DNA from: HKST-UBA178 sp965223815
GTDB lineage: Bacteria; Pseudomonadota; Gammaproteobacteria; Chromatiales; Chromatiaceae
DNA: 64,000 nt
Assembly (NCBI GenBank): GCA_965223815.1
Contig: OZ245019.1
Span: 3,162,001 to 3,226,000, forward strand
Direction: 5' to 3'
Below are positions 1 to 8,953 of this stretch, piece by piece (positions within the stretch are counted from its first letter, which is position 1; each line of letters begins with the position of its first letter). Under the pieces are notes generated by a model. That model ran no database searches. It saw only the letters and a list, made by a program, of their open reading frames with translations, and was not told the origin of the DNA. A program made the position numbers and the translations under genes.

Positions 1-32
1 AAAAAGGGGGAAAGCCTTGACGGCCTTCCCCC
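1..32 (-). terminator. Rho-independent terminator after rplT
   Basis: Read on the minus strand, a G-run followed by AAGGCC pairs across a short GTCA-type loop with GGCTT plus a C-run, and at least five T follow up to the window edge. It lies about 50 nt past the rplT stop, so it probably ends or attenuates the thrS-infC-rpmI-rplT transcript before whatever follows (pheS in many relatives, not visible here). Confidence 0.75.
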
Positions 33-82
33 ATCGAGAATTGCTTCGTGCCCCGGTAACTAACCGTCGGGCTAAAGCATAG

Positions 83-442
83 TCAGCTGGAGAGACTGGC
101 CTTGGCCTTTTCCGCCAAGGCACTAAACGCCGGCTTGTCAAAAATCGCCAGATCCGCAAGTATCTTGCGATCAACCTCTACCCCGGCTTTCTTCAGGCCA
201 TTGATCATCCGGCTGTAGGAGAGACCGTTCTCACGCGCTCCTGCGTTGATTCTGGCAATCCAGAGACTGCGAAATTGGCGTTTTTTCTGGCGTCGATCAC
301 GATAAGCATACTGGCCTGCCTTGATGACGGCCTGCTTGGCAACTCGGTATACCTTGCTCCGGGCTCCATAATAGCCACTGGCTTCACTCAGCACTTTTTT
401 GTGTTTGGCGTGTGCTTGTACGCCACGTTTTACGCGAGGCAT
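83..442 (-). CDS. rplT: 50S ribosomal protein L20
   Basis: The 119-residue product is the normal L20 length and begins MPRVKRGV, the family's invariant start, followed by the basic KHKKVL and DRRQKKRQFRSLWI stretches that bind 23S rRNA early in 50S assembly. It is the last visible gene of the minus-strand thrS-infC-rpmI-rplT block, 16 nt after rpmI. In enterobacteria L20 represses translation of rpmI-rplT; that is family knowledge and was not demonstrated here. The identification is secure. Confidence 0.98.
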   Translation of the reverse strand: MPRVKRGVQAHAKHKKVLSEASGYYGARSKVYRVAKQAVIKAGQYAYRDRRQKKRQFRSLWIARINAGARENGLSYSRMINGLKKAGVEVDRKILADLAIFDKPAFSALAEKAKASLSS

Positions 443-458
443 CTGTCAGTCTCCTGGA

Positions 459-656
459 TCAGGCGTAGGGGATCATACGACGAGCGACCGCCACGTCGGA
501 CCGGTGCAGTTGCGATGGAGACCGCAACTGACGTTTACGCTTTGTGCTTTTCTTCGTCAAAATATGTCGACGATGGGACTGTCCCCGCTTGATGGCGCCG
601 GAACCGGTTGTCTTAAACCGTTTCGCTGCGCCACGATTAGTCTTAATCTTTGGCAT
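459..656 (-). CDS. rpmI: 50S ribosomal protein L35
   Basis: The product is 65 residues, starting MPKIKTNRGAAKRF and containing SHRRHILTKKSTKRKRQLR, the small basic L35 protein of the large subunit. Two ATG codons are adjacent (659 and 656). The second gives the canonical N-terminus and better spacing from the GGAG upstream, so I start there. It sits between infC and rplT in the conserved order. Confidence 0.97.
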   Translation of the reverse strand: MPKIKTNRGAAKRFKTTGSGAIKRGQSHRRHILTKKSTKRKRQLRSPSQLHRSDVAVARRMIPYA

Positions 657-682
657 CATTCAACTCCGCATTCAAACTTCGG

Positions 683-1201
683 TTAATGTTTTATGGGGCG
701 AAGCACCATCACCATCTGCCGGCCTTCCATCTGCGGTGCCTGCTCCACCTCACCATACTCGGCAAGATCAGCTTCGACACGCTGCAGCATCTCAAGACCC
801 AACTCCCTGTGGGCGTGTTCGCGACCGCGGAAACGCATGGTCACCTTGGTCTTGTCCCCGTCTTTCAGGAAACGTATCAGGTTGCGTAGTTTTACCTGAT
901 AATCCCCTATACCCGTCCCTGGACGAAACTTTATCTCTTTTACTTGAACCTGCTTCTGCTTCTTTTTCGCTGCCTGCTTCTGCTTCTTGGCTTCGAAAAC
1001 AAATTTGCCGTAATCCATTATGCGGCAGACAGGCGGATCGGCATTGGGCACGATCTCCACCAGATCCAACTTCGCATCCTCGGCAGCACTTATCGCCTGT
1101 TCGATCGGGACTATCCCCACCTGCTCTCCCGTGACGTTGATCAGCCTCACTCTGGGGGCGGTGATATCCTCATTCGTGCGATTTCTTTTTGGTGCAGCTA
1201 T
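683..1201 (-). CDS. infC: Translation initiation factor IF-3
   Basis: IF-3 binds the 30S subunit and checks start-codon pairing. The reading frame contains RLINVTGEQVGIV, the DYGKFVFE segment, a lysine/glutamine-rich linker (KKQKQAAKKKQKQVQVKEIKFRPG) and the C-terminal domain ending near PQMEGRQMVMVL. No ATG, GTG or TTG gives the full N-terminal domain; the first such codon is GTG at 1150. Extending upstream gives a candidate ATA start at 1201-1199, eight nt after AGGAG, yielding a 172-residue protein beginning (I)AAPKRNRTNEDITAPRV, the expected family N-terminus. Non-AUG infC starts are known to support autoregulation. It lies 80 nt after thrS. Confidence 0.95.
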   Translation of the reverse strand: MAAPKRNRTNEDITAPRVRLINVTGEQVGIVPIEQAISAAEDAKLDLVEIVPNADPPVCRIMDYGKFVFEAKKQKQAAKKKQKQVQVKEIKFRPGTGIGDYQVKLRNLIRFLKDGDKTKVTMRFRGREHAHRELGLEMLQRVEADLAEYGEVEQAPQMEGRQMVMVLRPIKH

Positions 1202-1281
1202 ATCTATGTCTCCTCAAACAATAAAGCCTGCCCTGCCTCAACGCCAGGAGTTGTCCCCAGTGTCATTGACAGTGCAAGCCC

Positions 1282-3192
1282 TCAATTCGAACGACGCTCG
1301 ATCTCGTCCCTCATGCGCAGGGTGAGTTCTTCCAGGGTCATATTACCCAGATTCTCACCGGTGCGGGTACGAACAGACAGCGTCCCGTTTTCCACCTCCC
1401 GATCACCCGCCACCAACAAATAAGGCACACGGGAGAGTGTGTGCTCGCGGATTTTAAAACCGATCTTCTCGTTTCTCAAGTCCAAATCAACCCTAAACCC
1501 CTGTTCATTCAGGCTTTGGGCCACTTTTTCTGTAAATTCCGCCTGTCGGTCGGTGATATTCATCACCACGGCCTGGACTGGCGACAGCCAAAGTGGCAGA
1601 GCGCCCGCTGAATCTTCTAATAAAATACCGATAAATCGCTCGAGCGATCCAAGAATCGCTCGGTGTAACATCACCGGCACCTTGCGGCTGTTGTCGTCGG
1701 CGATATATCCGGCATCAAGTCGATCAGGCATCGAAAAATCGACCTGCATGGTGCCACACTGCCATATTCGGCCAAGGCAATCGCTGAGAGAAAAGTCGAT
1801 TTTTGGCCCATAAAAGGCCCCCTCTCCTGGCTGTAATTTCCATTCCAGGCCCTTGGCAGTCAATGCATCCTCCAAAGCCCTCTCCGCCTTGTCCCACACT
1901 TCGTCGCTCCCCACGCGCTTGGCAGGTCGTGTGGACAGTGCGATCTGCACCTCTTTAAAACCAAAGTCAGCATAGATTTCAAAAAGCAGATCGACAAATC
2001 GGGAGACTTCACTCTGAATCTGATTCTCGGTGCAGAAAATATGGGCATCGTCCTGGACGAAGTTACGTACACGCATTAAACCGTGCAGCGTACCGCTGGC
2101 TTCGTTGCGGTGACAGGAGCCGAATTCTGAGAGGCGCAGTGGCAGATCCCGATAACTCTTCAATCCCTGATTGTAGATCTGCACGTGGCACGGACAGTTC
2201 ATGGGCTTGACCGCAAAGTCGTGATTCTCGGATCGGGTTGTAAACATGTTTTCCCGATACTTGTCCCAGTGTCCGGATTTCTCCCACAAGCGACGGTCAA
2301 CGATCTGGGGTGTTCGAACTTCCTGGTATCCCGCATTGCGGATTTTTTCCCGGACATACTGCTCCACTTCCTGATAAATCGCCCATCCTTTGGGGTGCCA
2401 GAAGACCATCCCAGGGGCCTCTTCCTGAGTATGAAAAAGATCCATCGCCTTGGCGATCTTTCGATGGTCCCGCTTTTCCGCCTCCTCCAACCGGTGCAGG
2501 TAAGTTTTAAGTTCTTTCTTGTTACGCCAAGCGGTCCCGTAGATTCGCTGCAGCATCTCATTGTTGGAATCACCCCGCCAATAGGCACCCGCAACCTTCA
2601 TCAACTTGAAGGCGCCGAGTCTTCCCGTGGAGGGTACATGGGGCCCGCGGCAGAGATCGGTGAAGGTGCCCTGATTATAGAGTGACACCTCCTCGTCCGA
2701 GGGTATGGCGGCAATGATCTCCGCCTTGTACTCCTCCCCCTGTTCGCGAAAAAAGGATACAGCACCGTCTCTCGGCATAACTACACGGGTAACGGTGTTG
2801 TCTGCCTTGGCCAGCGCCTTCATGCGTGCTTCGATTGCCCCAAGGTCCTCCATGGTGAACGGCCGTTCGTAAGAGAAATCGTAGTAGAAACCATCTTCGA
2901 TAACCGGCCCGATAGTTACCTGGGCTTCAGGAAAGAGCTCTTTGACAGCCTGTGCCAAAAGGTGAGCCGTGGAGTGACGGATAATCTCAAGACCCTCCTC
3001 ATCGCGATCAGTGATAATCGCTACCTCAGCGTCTTCCTCAATGATATGGGAGGTATCAACCAGCCGATCGGCTACACGGCCTGCCAGGGCCGCTTTCAAT
3101 AATCCGGGGCCTATCGACTCGGCGACGTCTCGCACTGTCACTGGGTGTTGAAACTGATGGTGGGAACCGTCGGGAAGAGTAATCTGGGGCAT
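1282..3192 (-). CDS. thrS: Threonine-tRNA ligase
   Basis: Threonyl-tRNA synthetase charges tRNA-Thr in the cytoplasm. The 636 residues match the family. An N-terminal TGS domain (MPQITLPDGSHHQF) is followed by the editing domain with HSTAHLLAQA near residue 73. The class II catalytic core follows, with motif 2 around FGSCHRNEASGTLHGL and zinc ligands in the MNCPCH segment, and a C-terminal anticodon-binding domain. ATG at 3192 is the first methionine and gives the normal N-terminus. It is first in the block with infC, rpmI and rplT. Confidence 0.98.
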   Translation of the reverse strand: MPQITLPDGSHHQFQHPVTVRDVAESIGPGLLKAALAGRVADRLVDTSHIIEEDAEVAIITDRDEEGLEIIRHSTAHLLAQAVKELFPEAQVTIGPVIEDGFYYDFSYERPFTMEDLGAIEARMKALAKADNTVTRVVMPRDGAVSFFREQGEEYKAEIIAAIPSDEEVSLYNQGTFTDLCRGPHVPSTGRLGAFKLMKVAGAYWRGDSNNEMLQRIYGTAWRNKKELKTYLHRLEEAEKRDHRKIAKAMDLFHTQEEAPGMVFWHPKGWAIYQEVEQYVREKIRNAGYQEVRTPQIVDRRLWEKSGHWDKYRENMFTTRSENHDFAVKPMNCPCHVQIYNQGLKSYRDLPLRLSEFGSCHRNEASGTLHGLMRVRNFVQDDAHIFCTENQIQSEVSRFVDLLFEIYADFGFKEVQIALSTRPAKRVGSDEVWDKAERALEDALTAKGLEWKLQPGEGAFYGPKIDFSLSDCLGRIWQCGTMQVDFSMPDRLDAGYIADDNSRKVPVMLHRAILGSLERFIGILLEDSAGALPLWLSPVQAVVMNITDRQAEFTEKVAQSLNEQGFRVDLDLRNEKIGFKIREHTLSRVPYLLVAGDREVENGTLSVRTRTGENLGNMTLEELTLRMRDEIERRSN

Positions 3193-3239
3193 GCCGCTTC
3201 TCTCTGCTCAGTGGTGGTCTATACGAGGGACCACATGAA

Positions 3240-3264
3240 TAAAAACCGGGCCTCGAGGCTCCGG
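3240..3264 (-). terminator. Terminator or attenuator between the DUF748 gene and thrS
   Basis: On the minus strand a GC stem (CCGG, bulged A, GCC paired with GGC-CCGG over a TCGA loop) is followed by TTTTTATT. It is about 93 nt past the DUF748 gene stop and 48 nt before the thrS ATG. It can simply end the upstream transcript; if the thrS promoter lies further upstream it would instead be an attenuator. A second small inverted repeat (GTGGTC/GACCAC, about 3211-3233) sits between it and thrS. Confidence 0.6.
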
Positions 3265-3356
3265 CTGGTAAATCGGGGGGATAGAAAAAGCCTGTCGCTG
3301 ATATTGCTACCCCGTGGGCCGCTATTGTATTGGATTTCCCCCCTGAACGTAAGCAG

Positions 3357-6300
3357 TTATTTGGCTACTGCAAGATTGAGCCGGGTAGTAACCCGCTCCT
3401 TCGATCCACCTTCGTCCATGGCTACTGGATCTCCAAGTTTGATTCGCTGCGGTGGTAACTTGCCAGGGCCGGTCAGTTCCTGGCTGATGACCTCTCCCCG
3501 TTTGATGGCCAACTCAGTGAGTGCACTCTTGGGGAGCTTCTGGGCAGAGACCAGGCGAGCGTACATCTTTGAATAGCGCTCATCTTTAACGCTGGCCTGC
3601 TTCTTGGCTTCTTGCTTCTGTTTGCCGGGTGCTCCGGCCTTGATTTTCTTAAGTTCGGTTGCCGAGAAACGCTCGGCGAACAATTTCTCCAAGGCAGTTC
3701 TCGTGGCACGGTCGGAGAGGCTGACAGGATCGGGTTCGGCGCCCTTCTTCTGTTTTTTTCCCATACGCCTGGATATCTCCAGATCCAGCTGTCTGGACTT
3801 GAGCGCATCGGCATCGAATTTGTAGTTGAAACTGCCCTGGAGTTCGAGTGTCAATTGCGGACGCTTGGAGAGTATTTTGGCAACCGAACGCAATTTCTCC
3901 TGCTCCGGTGGCGACAGCGCATACTGACCGGGTTCGAAAAAAACAGTATCGAGATTCTCCCCCTCCACACCCATCGCAGCACCCAGCGCGCGGAATGGTG
4001 CGGTTACGATTTTTGTTAGCAAATTACCCAATGCTTTCCACACCAGGTGGCCGTAGCTAAACTTCGGATCATCTAAATCGCCGCTAACCGGCAGGCCCAA
4101 ATCTATGCGGCCTTCGGTATCCTGCAATAATGCGATCGCCAGCTCCAGGGGCGCGTCTATCGCATCCGGACTCTCCACTTTCTCTCCCAGCACCAGGCTG
4201 TTAATCAGAATCTGGTTATCCCCCTTGAGCTGACGTTTGTCGATACCGTATTTAAGGTCCAGGGAGAGCCGACCAGATTCTATGGCGTGGCCGGCGAACT
4301 TAACCGTGTAGGGTGTCAGGCTTTCCATTTCCAAGTTCTCAAAAGAGACGGCGATGTCAGTGAACAACAGGGGATCGAAAAGATCAAGCTCCCCCTCGAT
4401 TTTCGCGGATCCAAATTGATCGACACGCCCCTTTAGATTGCTGCCGGCTCTGGTCCCGGGAGAGGTGGACACATTGGCAACCACGCCCGTTAGCTCGCGA
4501 ATTTGGGCGGAGAAATCGAGCGGCAGGCTTAAATCGGAAAAATCCAGCTCTCCGTTTTCCACGGCTATCCTGCCCACATTCACTTGGAAATGCCGGTCGT
4601 CTTGTTTAGCGGGCCCGCCTCCGCGCGTCCCTTCGGCTTGCGGTACAAAAATGTCCTGCCAGTTGGTGCTCAAATCCTTTTTGATGATAAACCGCCCCTT
4701 GGGAGCATTTAGCTTTATCTCATCTATCTCCAGCTCTCCCGGTGATGTGTTGAGATTGAGCGTCGCCGCGTTGAGGGATTTCCAACCCGCCAGCACACCA
4801 CCGGCTCCGGGTTCGGTGACCACCAGATCATCGATTCGCAATCCGCCACCGTAACTGAGCGACGTCCCTTTAGCAGCGACCACTAACCGTCCCTGGGAAG
4901 AGACGCGACCGGAGTCAAGTGAAATCTTGGCGATCGACTGCAAATAGGGTTGTGCCGGAGTCAATACCAGATCGGCCACCTCGATGTTAAGCTGGCCCGC
5001 AGCCTGCGCCGGTTCAACCTGGCCCTTAGCGGATACACTGCCGCCACTTTCAAGGGTTAACGAAGCTTGCAGCTCCACCGGCTTGTCCAGCTTACTGCTG
5101 ATGCCGCCCAAGTGCAGCGAGGCGGGATTGACAACCAGTTTCAGCGGCTTGCCGCTTCCCTGGTCAGTGATATCGAGCCGAAACCCATCAATGGCGGAAG
5201 AAGCGATATCCACTTGCCAGGGTGATGCATCCGGTGCCGGCTGTTCATGGGCTGCCGCATCCGGTGCGGGCTGTTCACTAGCTACTGGATCAGGAAGTGC
5301 CGGCTTCGGGACAAAGACATCTGACCAATTAAGTTTTCCGCTTTGGGCGCGCTCGATCCGGCCCCCGCCACCCTGCAGCCGCACACTATCGAAGAACAGT
5401 GTTTTTGCACCGAGGTTGACCTTCCCGCCCTCCAGTTTTGCCTCTACAACACTCACCAATGGTTCGGTGGCACCAGCCTGAATCAGGGAGAGTTCCGCTA
5501 AGGTGGCGTTGATGTCACCCACCTCGACTTGCAGAAGACCTGTTTCATCCTGCGCCGCTTCTGCATTCAGCACCACAGAGAATTCACCGACCTGCGATGT
5601 CAAGGGCGTAACAAGATCCTGATCCTCGAAGGTTATTTCAATCTTCTCAAAGTCGACTTGTTGTAATGCTACAAGCCAGGGCACGGCTCCATCCGGGGAA
5701 TCCTTTTCGGCTCGATCACTTGCGGTTGTCGCCTTGCTCCAGATGGTTTGCCAATCGAGTAGTGTCTGCTTCCTAATAACCCGCAATAAGCCGTCTCCGA
5801 TGTGCACTCCACCTATCCGCAGTCGATTGCCGTCAAGTGAAAAACTGCCGTCGGACAGCGCAATGTCCCGCATCCGCAAAATGGGTTCACTGGCATCTCT
5901 TTTCCTTATTTCCAGCCCCTTGATTGCGAATCCGATCTGATCCGCACTAAACTCGAGTTGGTCGTCCTCCACCGCCATTTGGTAACTAGCATTGAAATCG
6001 ATGAGCCCTTGCGGCTCGTCGATGGCCAACTCATCTCGGAGAAAATTCCAGAGTAAAATGGGCTTGCTTCCTCGAAGCGACACCTTTCCCGTTACCCGCA
6101 CCGGGCTGATTTCCAGCTTCCCATCAGCAACCAGCTTGCCCCCATTCTCAGTGTAGGCGGTCAAGGAGAACGACCCTGCCTCACCCGGTGTGAGCGAAAT
6201 ATCTCGTAGGCTGAGATTTATCGGTGAAACATGAGTTCTTGCCGGGGTGGCACCTGATCGATCCGCCACCTCGAGAATGCCATTGATCAAATCGACGCGA

Positions 6301-6788
6301 TCGATGGAAAGTGGTAACGGCGCGCTTTCCGCTTGCGGCTTCTCTTCCGCGGGGAATTGGCTGCTAATGTCCTCTATCAAGCTATTTAGATTGCTACCGC
6401 CATCCGGCCTACGGTCGAAATTCAACCAGGGTGCCTGTAACATCACCTCTTCGATATTTATCTCTCCTTGCAGCAATGCTTGAGCGGAGAGATTCGCTTC
6501 CAGAAATTGTAAAGACGCCAGGCGAGCGCCTTCTCTCTCCAATAATTCCAGCCCGTCAACCCGGAGCAAAAAACTGAAAGGATTGAACTCGATCTCCTGA
6601 ATGACGAGCTGGCGCTGCAAATGCTGTGCGACATACCCCTCAAGGTGTTGCTTAATCAGCTTTGGTACTAGTACGAATCCCGCCAGAGCATAGAGAACAA
6701 GGCCGGCTGCCAGCAATATCGATAACCCGGTAGCCAAATATCGGAGGAACGGTTTAGGCGCGGGTGCGTTTGTGGGGTCTGGTGCCAT
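3357..6788 (-). CDS. DUF748 / AsmA-like membrane-anchored protein
   Basis: This 1143-residue protein has a short cytoplasmic head, one N-terminal membrane segment (about residues 17-39), and a long periplasmic part made of repeated beta-rich segments typical of DUF748 proteins, relatives of AsmA/TamB. A proline/alanine spacer with an imperfect EQPAPDA repeat lies near residue 510. The last third contains the conserved stretch LSLDLKYGIDKRQLKGDNQI and, near VFFEPGQYALSPPEQEKL, a segment resembling OmpA-type peptidoglycan-binding modules. Family members are implicated in envelope lipid or outer-membrane homeostasis; a specific role here is inference. It is transcribed away from the oxidoreductase gene, 52 nt downstream of it. 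Confidence 0.8.
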   Translation of the reverse strand: MAPDPTNAPAPKPFLRYLATGLSILLAAGLVLYALAGFVLVPKLIKQHLEGYVAQHLQRQLVIQEIEFNPFSFLLRVDGLELLEREGARLASLQFLEANLSAQALLQGEINIEEVMLQAPWLNFDRRPDGGSNLNSLIEDISSQFPAEEKPQAESAPLPLSIDRVDLINGILEVADRSGATPARTHVSPINLSLRDISLTPGEAGSFSLTAYTENGGKLVADGKLEISPVRVTGKVSLRGSKPILLWNFLRDELAIDEPQGLIDFNASYQMAVEDDQLEFSADQIGFAIKGLEIRKRDASEPILRMRDIALSDGSFSLDGNRLRIGGVHIGDGLLRVIRKQTLLDWQTIWSKATTASDRAEKDSPDGAVPWLVALQQVDFEKIEITFEDQDLVTPLTSQVGEFSVVLNAEAAQDETGLLQVEVGDINATLAELSLIQAGATEPLVSVVEAKLEGGKVNLGAKTLFFDSVRLQGGGGRIERAQSGKLNWSDVFVPKPALPDPVASEQPAPDAAAHEQPAPDASPWQVDIASSAIDGFRLDITDQGSGKPLKLVVNPASLHLGGISSKLDKPVELQASLTLESGGSVSAKGQVEPAQAAGQLNIEVADLVLTPAQPYLQSIAKISLDSGRVSSQGRLVVAAKGTSLSYGGGLRIDDLVVTEPGAGGVLAGWKSLNAATLNLNTSPGELEIDEIKLNAPKGRFIIKKDLSTNWQDIFVPQAEGTRGGGPAKQDDRHFQVNVGRIAVENGELDFSDLSLPLDFSAQIRELTGVVANVSTSPGTRAGSNLKGRVDQFGSAKIEGELDLFDPLLFTDIAVSFENLEMESLTPYTVKFAGHAIESGRLSLDLKYGIDKRQLKGDNQILINSLVLGEKVESPDAIDAPLELAIALLQDTEGRIDLGLPVSGDLDDPKFSYGHLVWKALGNLLTKIVTAPFRALGAAMGVEGENLDTVFFEPGQYALSPPEQEKLRSVAKILSKRPQLTLELQGSFNYKFDADALKSRQLDLEISRRMGKKQKKGAEPDPVSLSDRATRTALEKLFAERFSATELKKIKAGAPGKQKQEAKKQASVKDERYSKMYARLVSAQKLPKSALTELAIKRGEVISQELTGPGKLPPQRIKLGDPVAMDEGGSKERVTTRLNLAVAK

Positions 6789-6840
6789 TGTCTTATTCTT
6801 TTTCGTTCTGCAGTGTATACATTCAATCCTAGCAAACCAA

Positions 6841-8910
6841 TTAGGCTTCGCCAGTCTGAATAGCTACTACCGAAACCGCAGTATCATGGTACGCCACACC
6901 GCCATCTGGAGCGACGGGATCGGCGCTGACCAGTGCATTAATACCCACACCATCAGGGAAATCACGGCCCGGCCAAACCCCGTGAACCGACACCGTGCCA
7001 GGGGTAATGCTGTCTTTCACAACGGCCTCTATTCGTAGACTGCCCGTGCGACTCGAAATCTCCACTATCGTGCCATCGTCTATGCCCCTGACCTCAGCAT
7101 CATGAGTATGGATGTGCAGGCGTGGATTGCCCTCTTTACGCCTGGAGCCGCCGGTCTCGCTGAAGCTGGTATTCAGAAAATGCCTTGCCGGTGGTGTAAT
7201 GAGCCGCAGCGAATAACGTGCATCCACCGAATCAATTACCTCCCAGTGATCCGGAAATGCGGGCATATCTCCCCCATAGGGCCCCAACGACTTCCAGTCT
7301 GGTCGAAAACGGAAACGTCCGTCGGGCCATGCGAACCCGTTTAGGAAATTGGTTTCCTCAAACGCTCTACTGCAATCAAGCCAGCGCATTTTGCCCAGCT
7401 CGCTTAACGGTGGATAGTCTGAGTTTTCGAGAGTGGCTTCCAGGATCTGCTCCTCCGAGAGAGTAAAGCCGGGGTGCACGGTACCCAACCGCTTGGCCAG
7501 TTCGCAAACCACCCAGTGGTTGGAGCGGCAGGCTCCCGGCGGCGCGATAACAGGCCGGCCGATCTGGAGGAACATCTGCCCATAAGATTGGTACAGATCT
7601 AGATGCTCGAGAAAACCGGTGGCCGGGAGCAAAACGTCTGCCATGCGCGCCGTCTCGGTCATGAATTGCTCATGGACGCAGACGAACAGGTCCTTTCGTG
7701 AAAATCCTCGATGCACCTTTCCGAGGTCCGGAGCAACCGCCATTGGATTACTGTTTTGTATCAACAGCGCCTTTACAGGCGGTCCCTGTTGCAAGTCAGC
7801 CCTGTCCCCACAAAGAATCGAGCCTATCCGCGACATATCCAGGAGCCTTACCCGGTGATCGAGTGAATCCAGACCCTCGATGAGAGTCTTGTCCAGATGA
7901 AACAGGCCGCTGGTTCCCAGCAATGCCCCTCCGCCCCGATACTGCCAGCTGCCGTTCATGGCGGCGAGGCAACTCACGGCATGTACGTTGTGGGCACCGT
8001 TTCTGCTGCGCGACAAGCCGAAACCGAGGCGAATGAAACTGCGTTTGGTCTCTCCGAAGAGTTTTGAAAATGTTTCTATGGACTTCGCGGGCACTCCGGT
8101 AATGGCCGCTGCCCAGTGGCAATCACGGCGTCGCAAATGAGTCGCGAGTTGCGCTGAAAAATCGGTGTACTTTTCGAGATATGCGCTGTCCGCGTAGCCA
8201 TGCTGGATGAGCTGCTGCATTACCGCGCAGGCCAGCGCGCCGTCGGTCCCTGGCTTGAGCTGCAGGTGTAGATCGGCTTGCTTTGCCGTCTCTGTGAACT
8301 CGGGATCAATGACCACCAGCCTCGCGCCCCGTCTCCGACGAGCTTCGCTGATTAGTGTCATGACGTTGACCTGAGTGGCGGCGACATTTCCACCCCAGAT
8401 AACAATCAGATCGCTCTCAGACATCTGCCGGGGATCGGCACCGCGAACCGCTCCGGTGCCCGCCATCCAGCCGCTGTAGGCGGGCGTTGTGCAGATCGTT
8501 GGCTTTTGGCGGGAGTACCCCATGGTGTGGCGTAATCGGTTGATGCCGTCCCGCTGCAGCTGCCCCATGGTGCCCCCGTAGTAGTAGGGCCAGATCGCCT
8601 CCGCACCGCTCTCATCGGCAACCCGGGCAAAATTCTCCGCCACCTCATCCAACGCCTGATCCCAAGAGATGTGCTCAAAGCGGCCGCTACCCTTGGGGCC
8701 AGCGCGGCGCATGGGCCGGGTTAGGCGATCGGGATGGTGTACCCGCTCCGCGTAGCGGCTGACCTTGGCGCAGATAACGCCCTGGGTGTAATTGTTTTCC
8801 TTTGCCCCTCTGATCTTGCCGATGGTGCAGGGATCCAATCGCTCGACCTCCAGGGCACAGGCGGAGGGACAATCATGGGGGCAAACACTGGGCAGGTATT
8901 CGGAGGTCAT
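6841..8910 (-). CDS. Molybdopterin-containing oxidoreductase, formate dehydrogenase/DMSO reductase superfamily
   Basis: The 689-residue protein begins with a 4Fe-4S site (CPHDCPSAC, with a fourth cysteine in the GVICAKV segment near residue 47). The molybdopterin-binding body follows (WDQALDEVAENF, LIVIWGGNVAATQVN, PGTDGALACAVM), then a C-terminal MGD-binding beta-barrel (HIHTHDAEVRGIDDGTIVEISS). There is no twin-arginine signal, so it is probably cytoplasmic. No partner electron-transfer subunit or cofactor-maturation gene lies beside it, so the substrate cannot be assigned. ATG at 8910 follows a GGAGG sequence closely. An in-frame UGA selenocysteine is not evident. Confidence 0.88.
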   Translation of the reverse strand: MTSEYLPSVCPHDCPSACALEVERLDPCTIGKIRGAKENNYTQGVICAKVSRYAERVHHPDRLTRPMRRAGPKGSGRFEHISWDQALDEVAENFARVADESGAEAIWPYYYGGTMGQLQRDGINRLRHTMGYSRQKPTICTTPAYSGWMAGTGAVRGADPRQMSESDLIVIWGGNVAATQVNVMTLISEARRRRGARLVVIDPEFTETAKQADLHLQLKPGTDGALACAVMQQLIQHGYADSAYLEKYTDFSAQLATHLRRRDCHWAAAITGVPAKSIETFSKLFGETKRSFIRLGFGLSRSRNGAHNVHAVSCLAAMNGSWQYRGGGALLGTSGLFHLDKTLIEGLDSLDHRVRLLDMSRIGSILCGDRADLQQGPPVKALLIQNSNPMAVAPDLGKVHRGFSRKDLFVCVHEQFMTETARMADVLLPATGFLEHLDLYQSYGQMFLQIGRPVIAPPGACRSNHWVVCELAKRLGTVHPGFTLSEEQILEATLENSDYPPLSELGKMRWLDCSRAFEETNFLNGFAWPDGRFRFRPDWKSLGPYGGDMPAFPDHWEVIDSVDARYSLRLITPPARHFLNTSFSETGGSRRKEGNPRLHIHTHDAEVRGIDDGTIVEISSRTGSLRIEAVVKDSITPGTVSVHGVWPGRDFPDGVGINALVSADPVAPDGGVAYHDTAVSVVAIQTGEA

Positions 8911-8953
8911 CGATTTTTAGTTAGAAGGGTACCCAACCTGGCTTTGAGCCCGG

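Noticed and set aside
544..1134. A 196-codon plus-strand frame across rpmI and infC
   Set aside because: Shadow of essential minus-strand genes with low-complexity Pro/Ser content.
6841..8910. Selenocysteine in the molybdopterin oxidoreductase
   Set aside because: The frame is continuous without an internal TGA.
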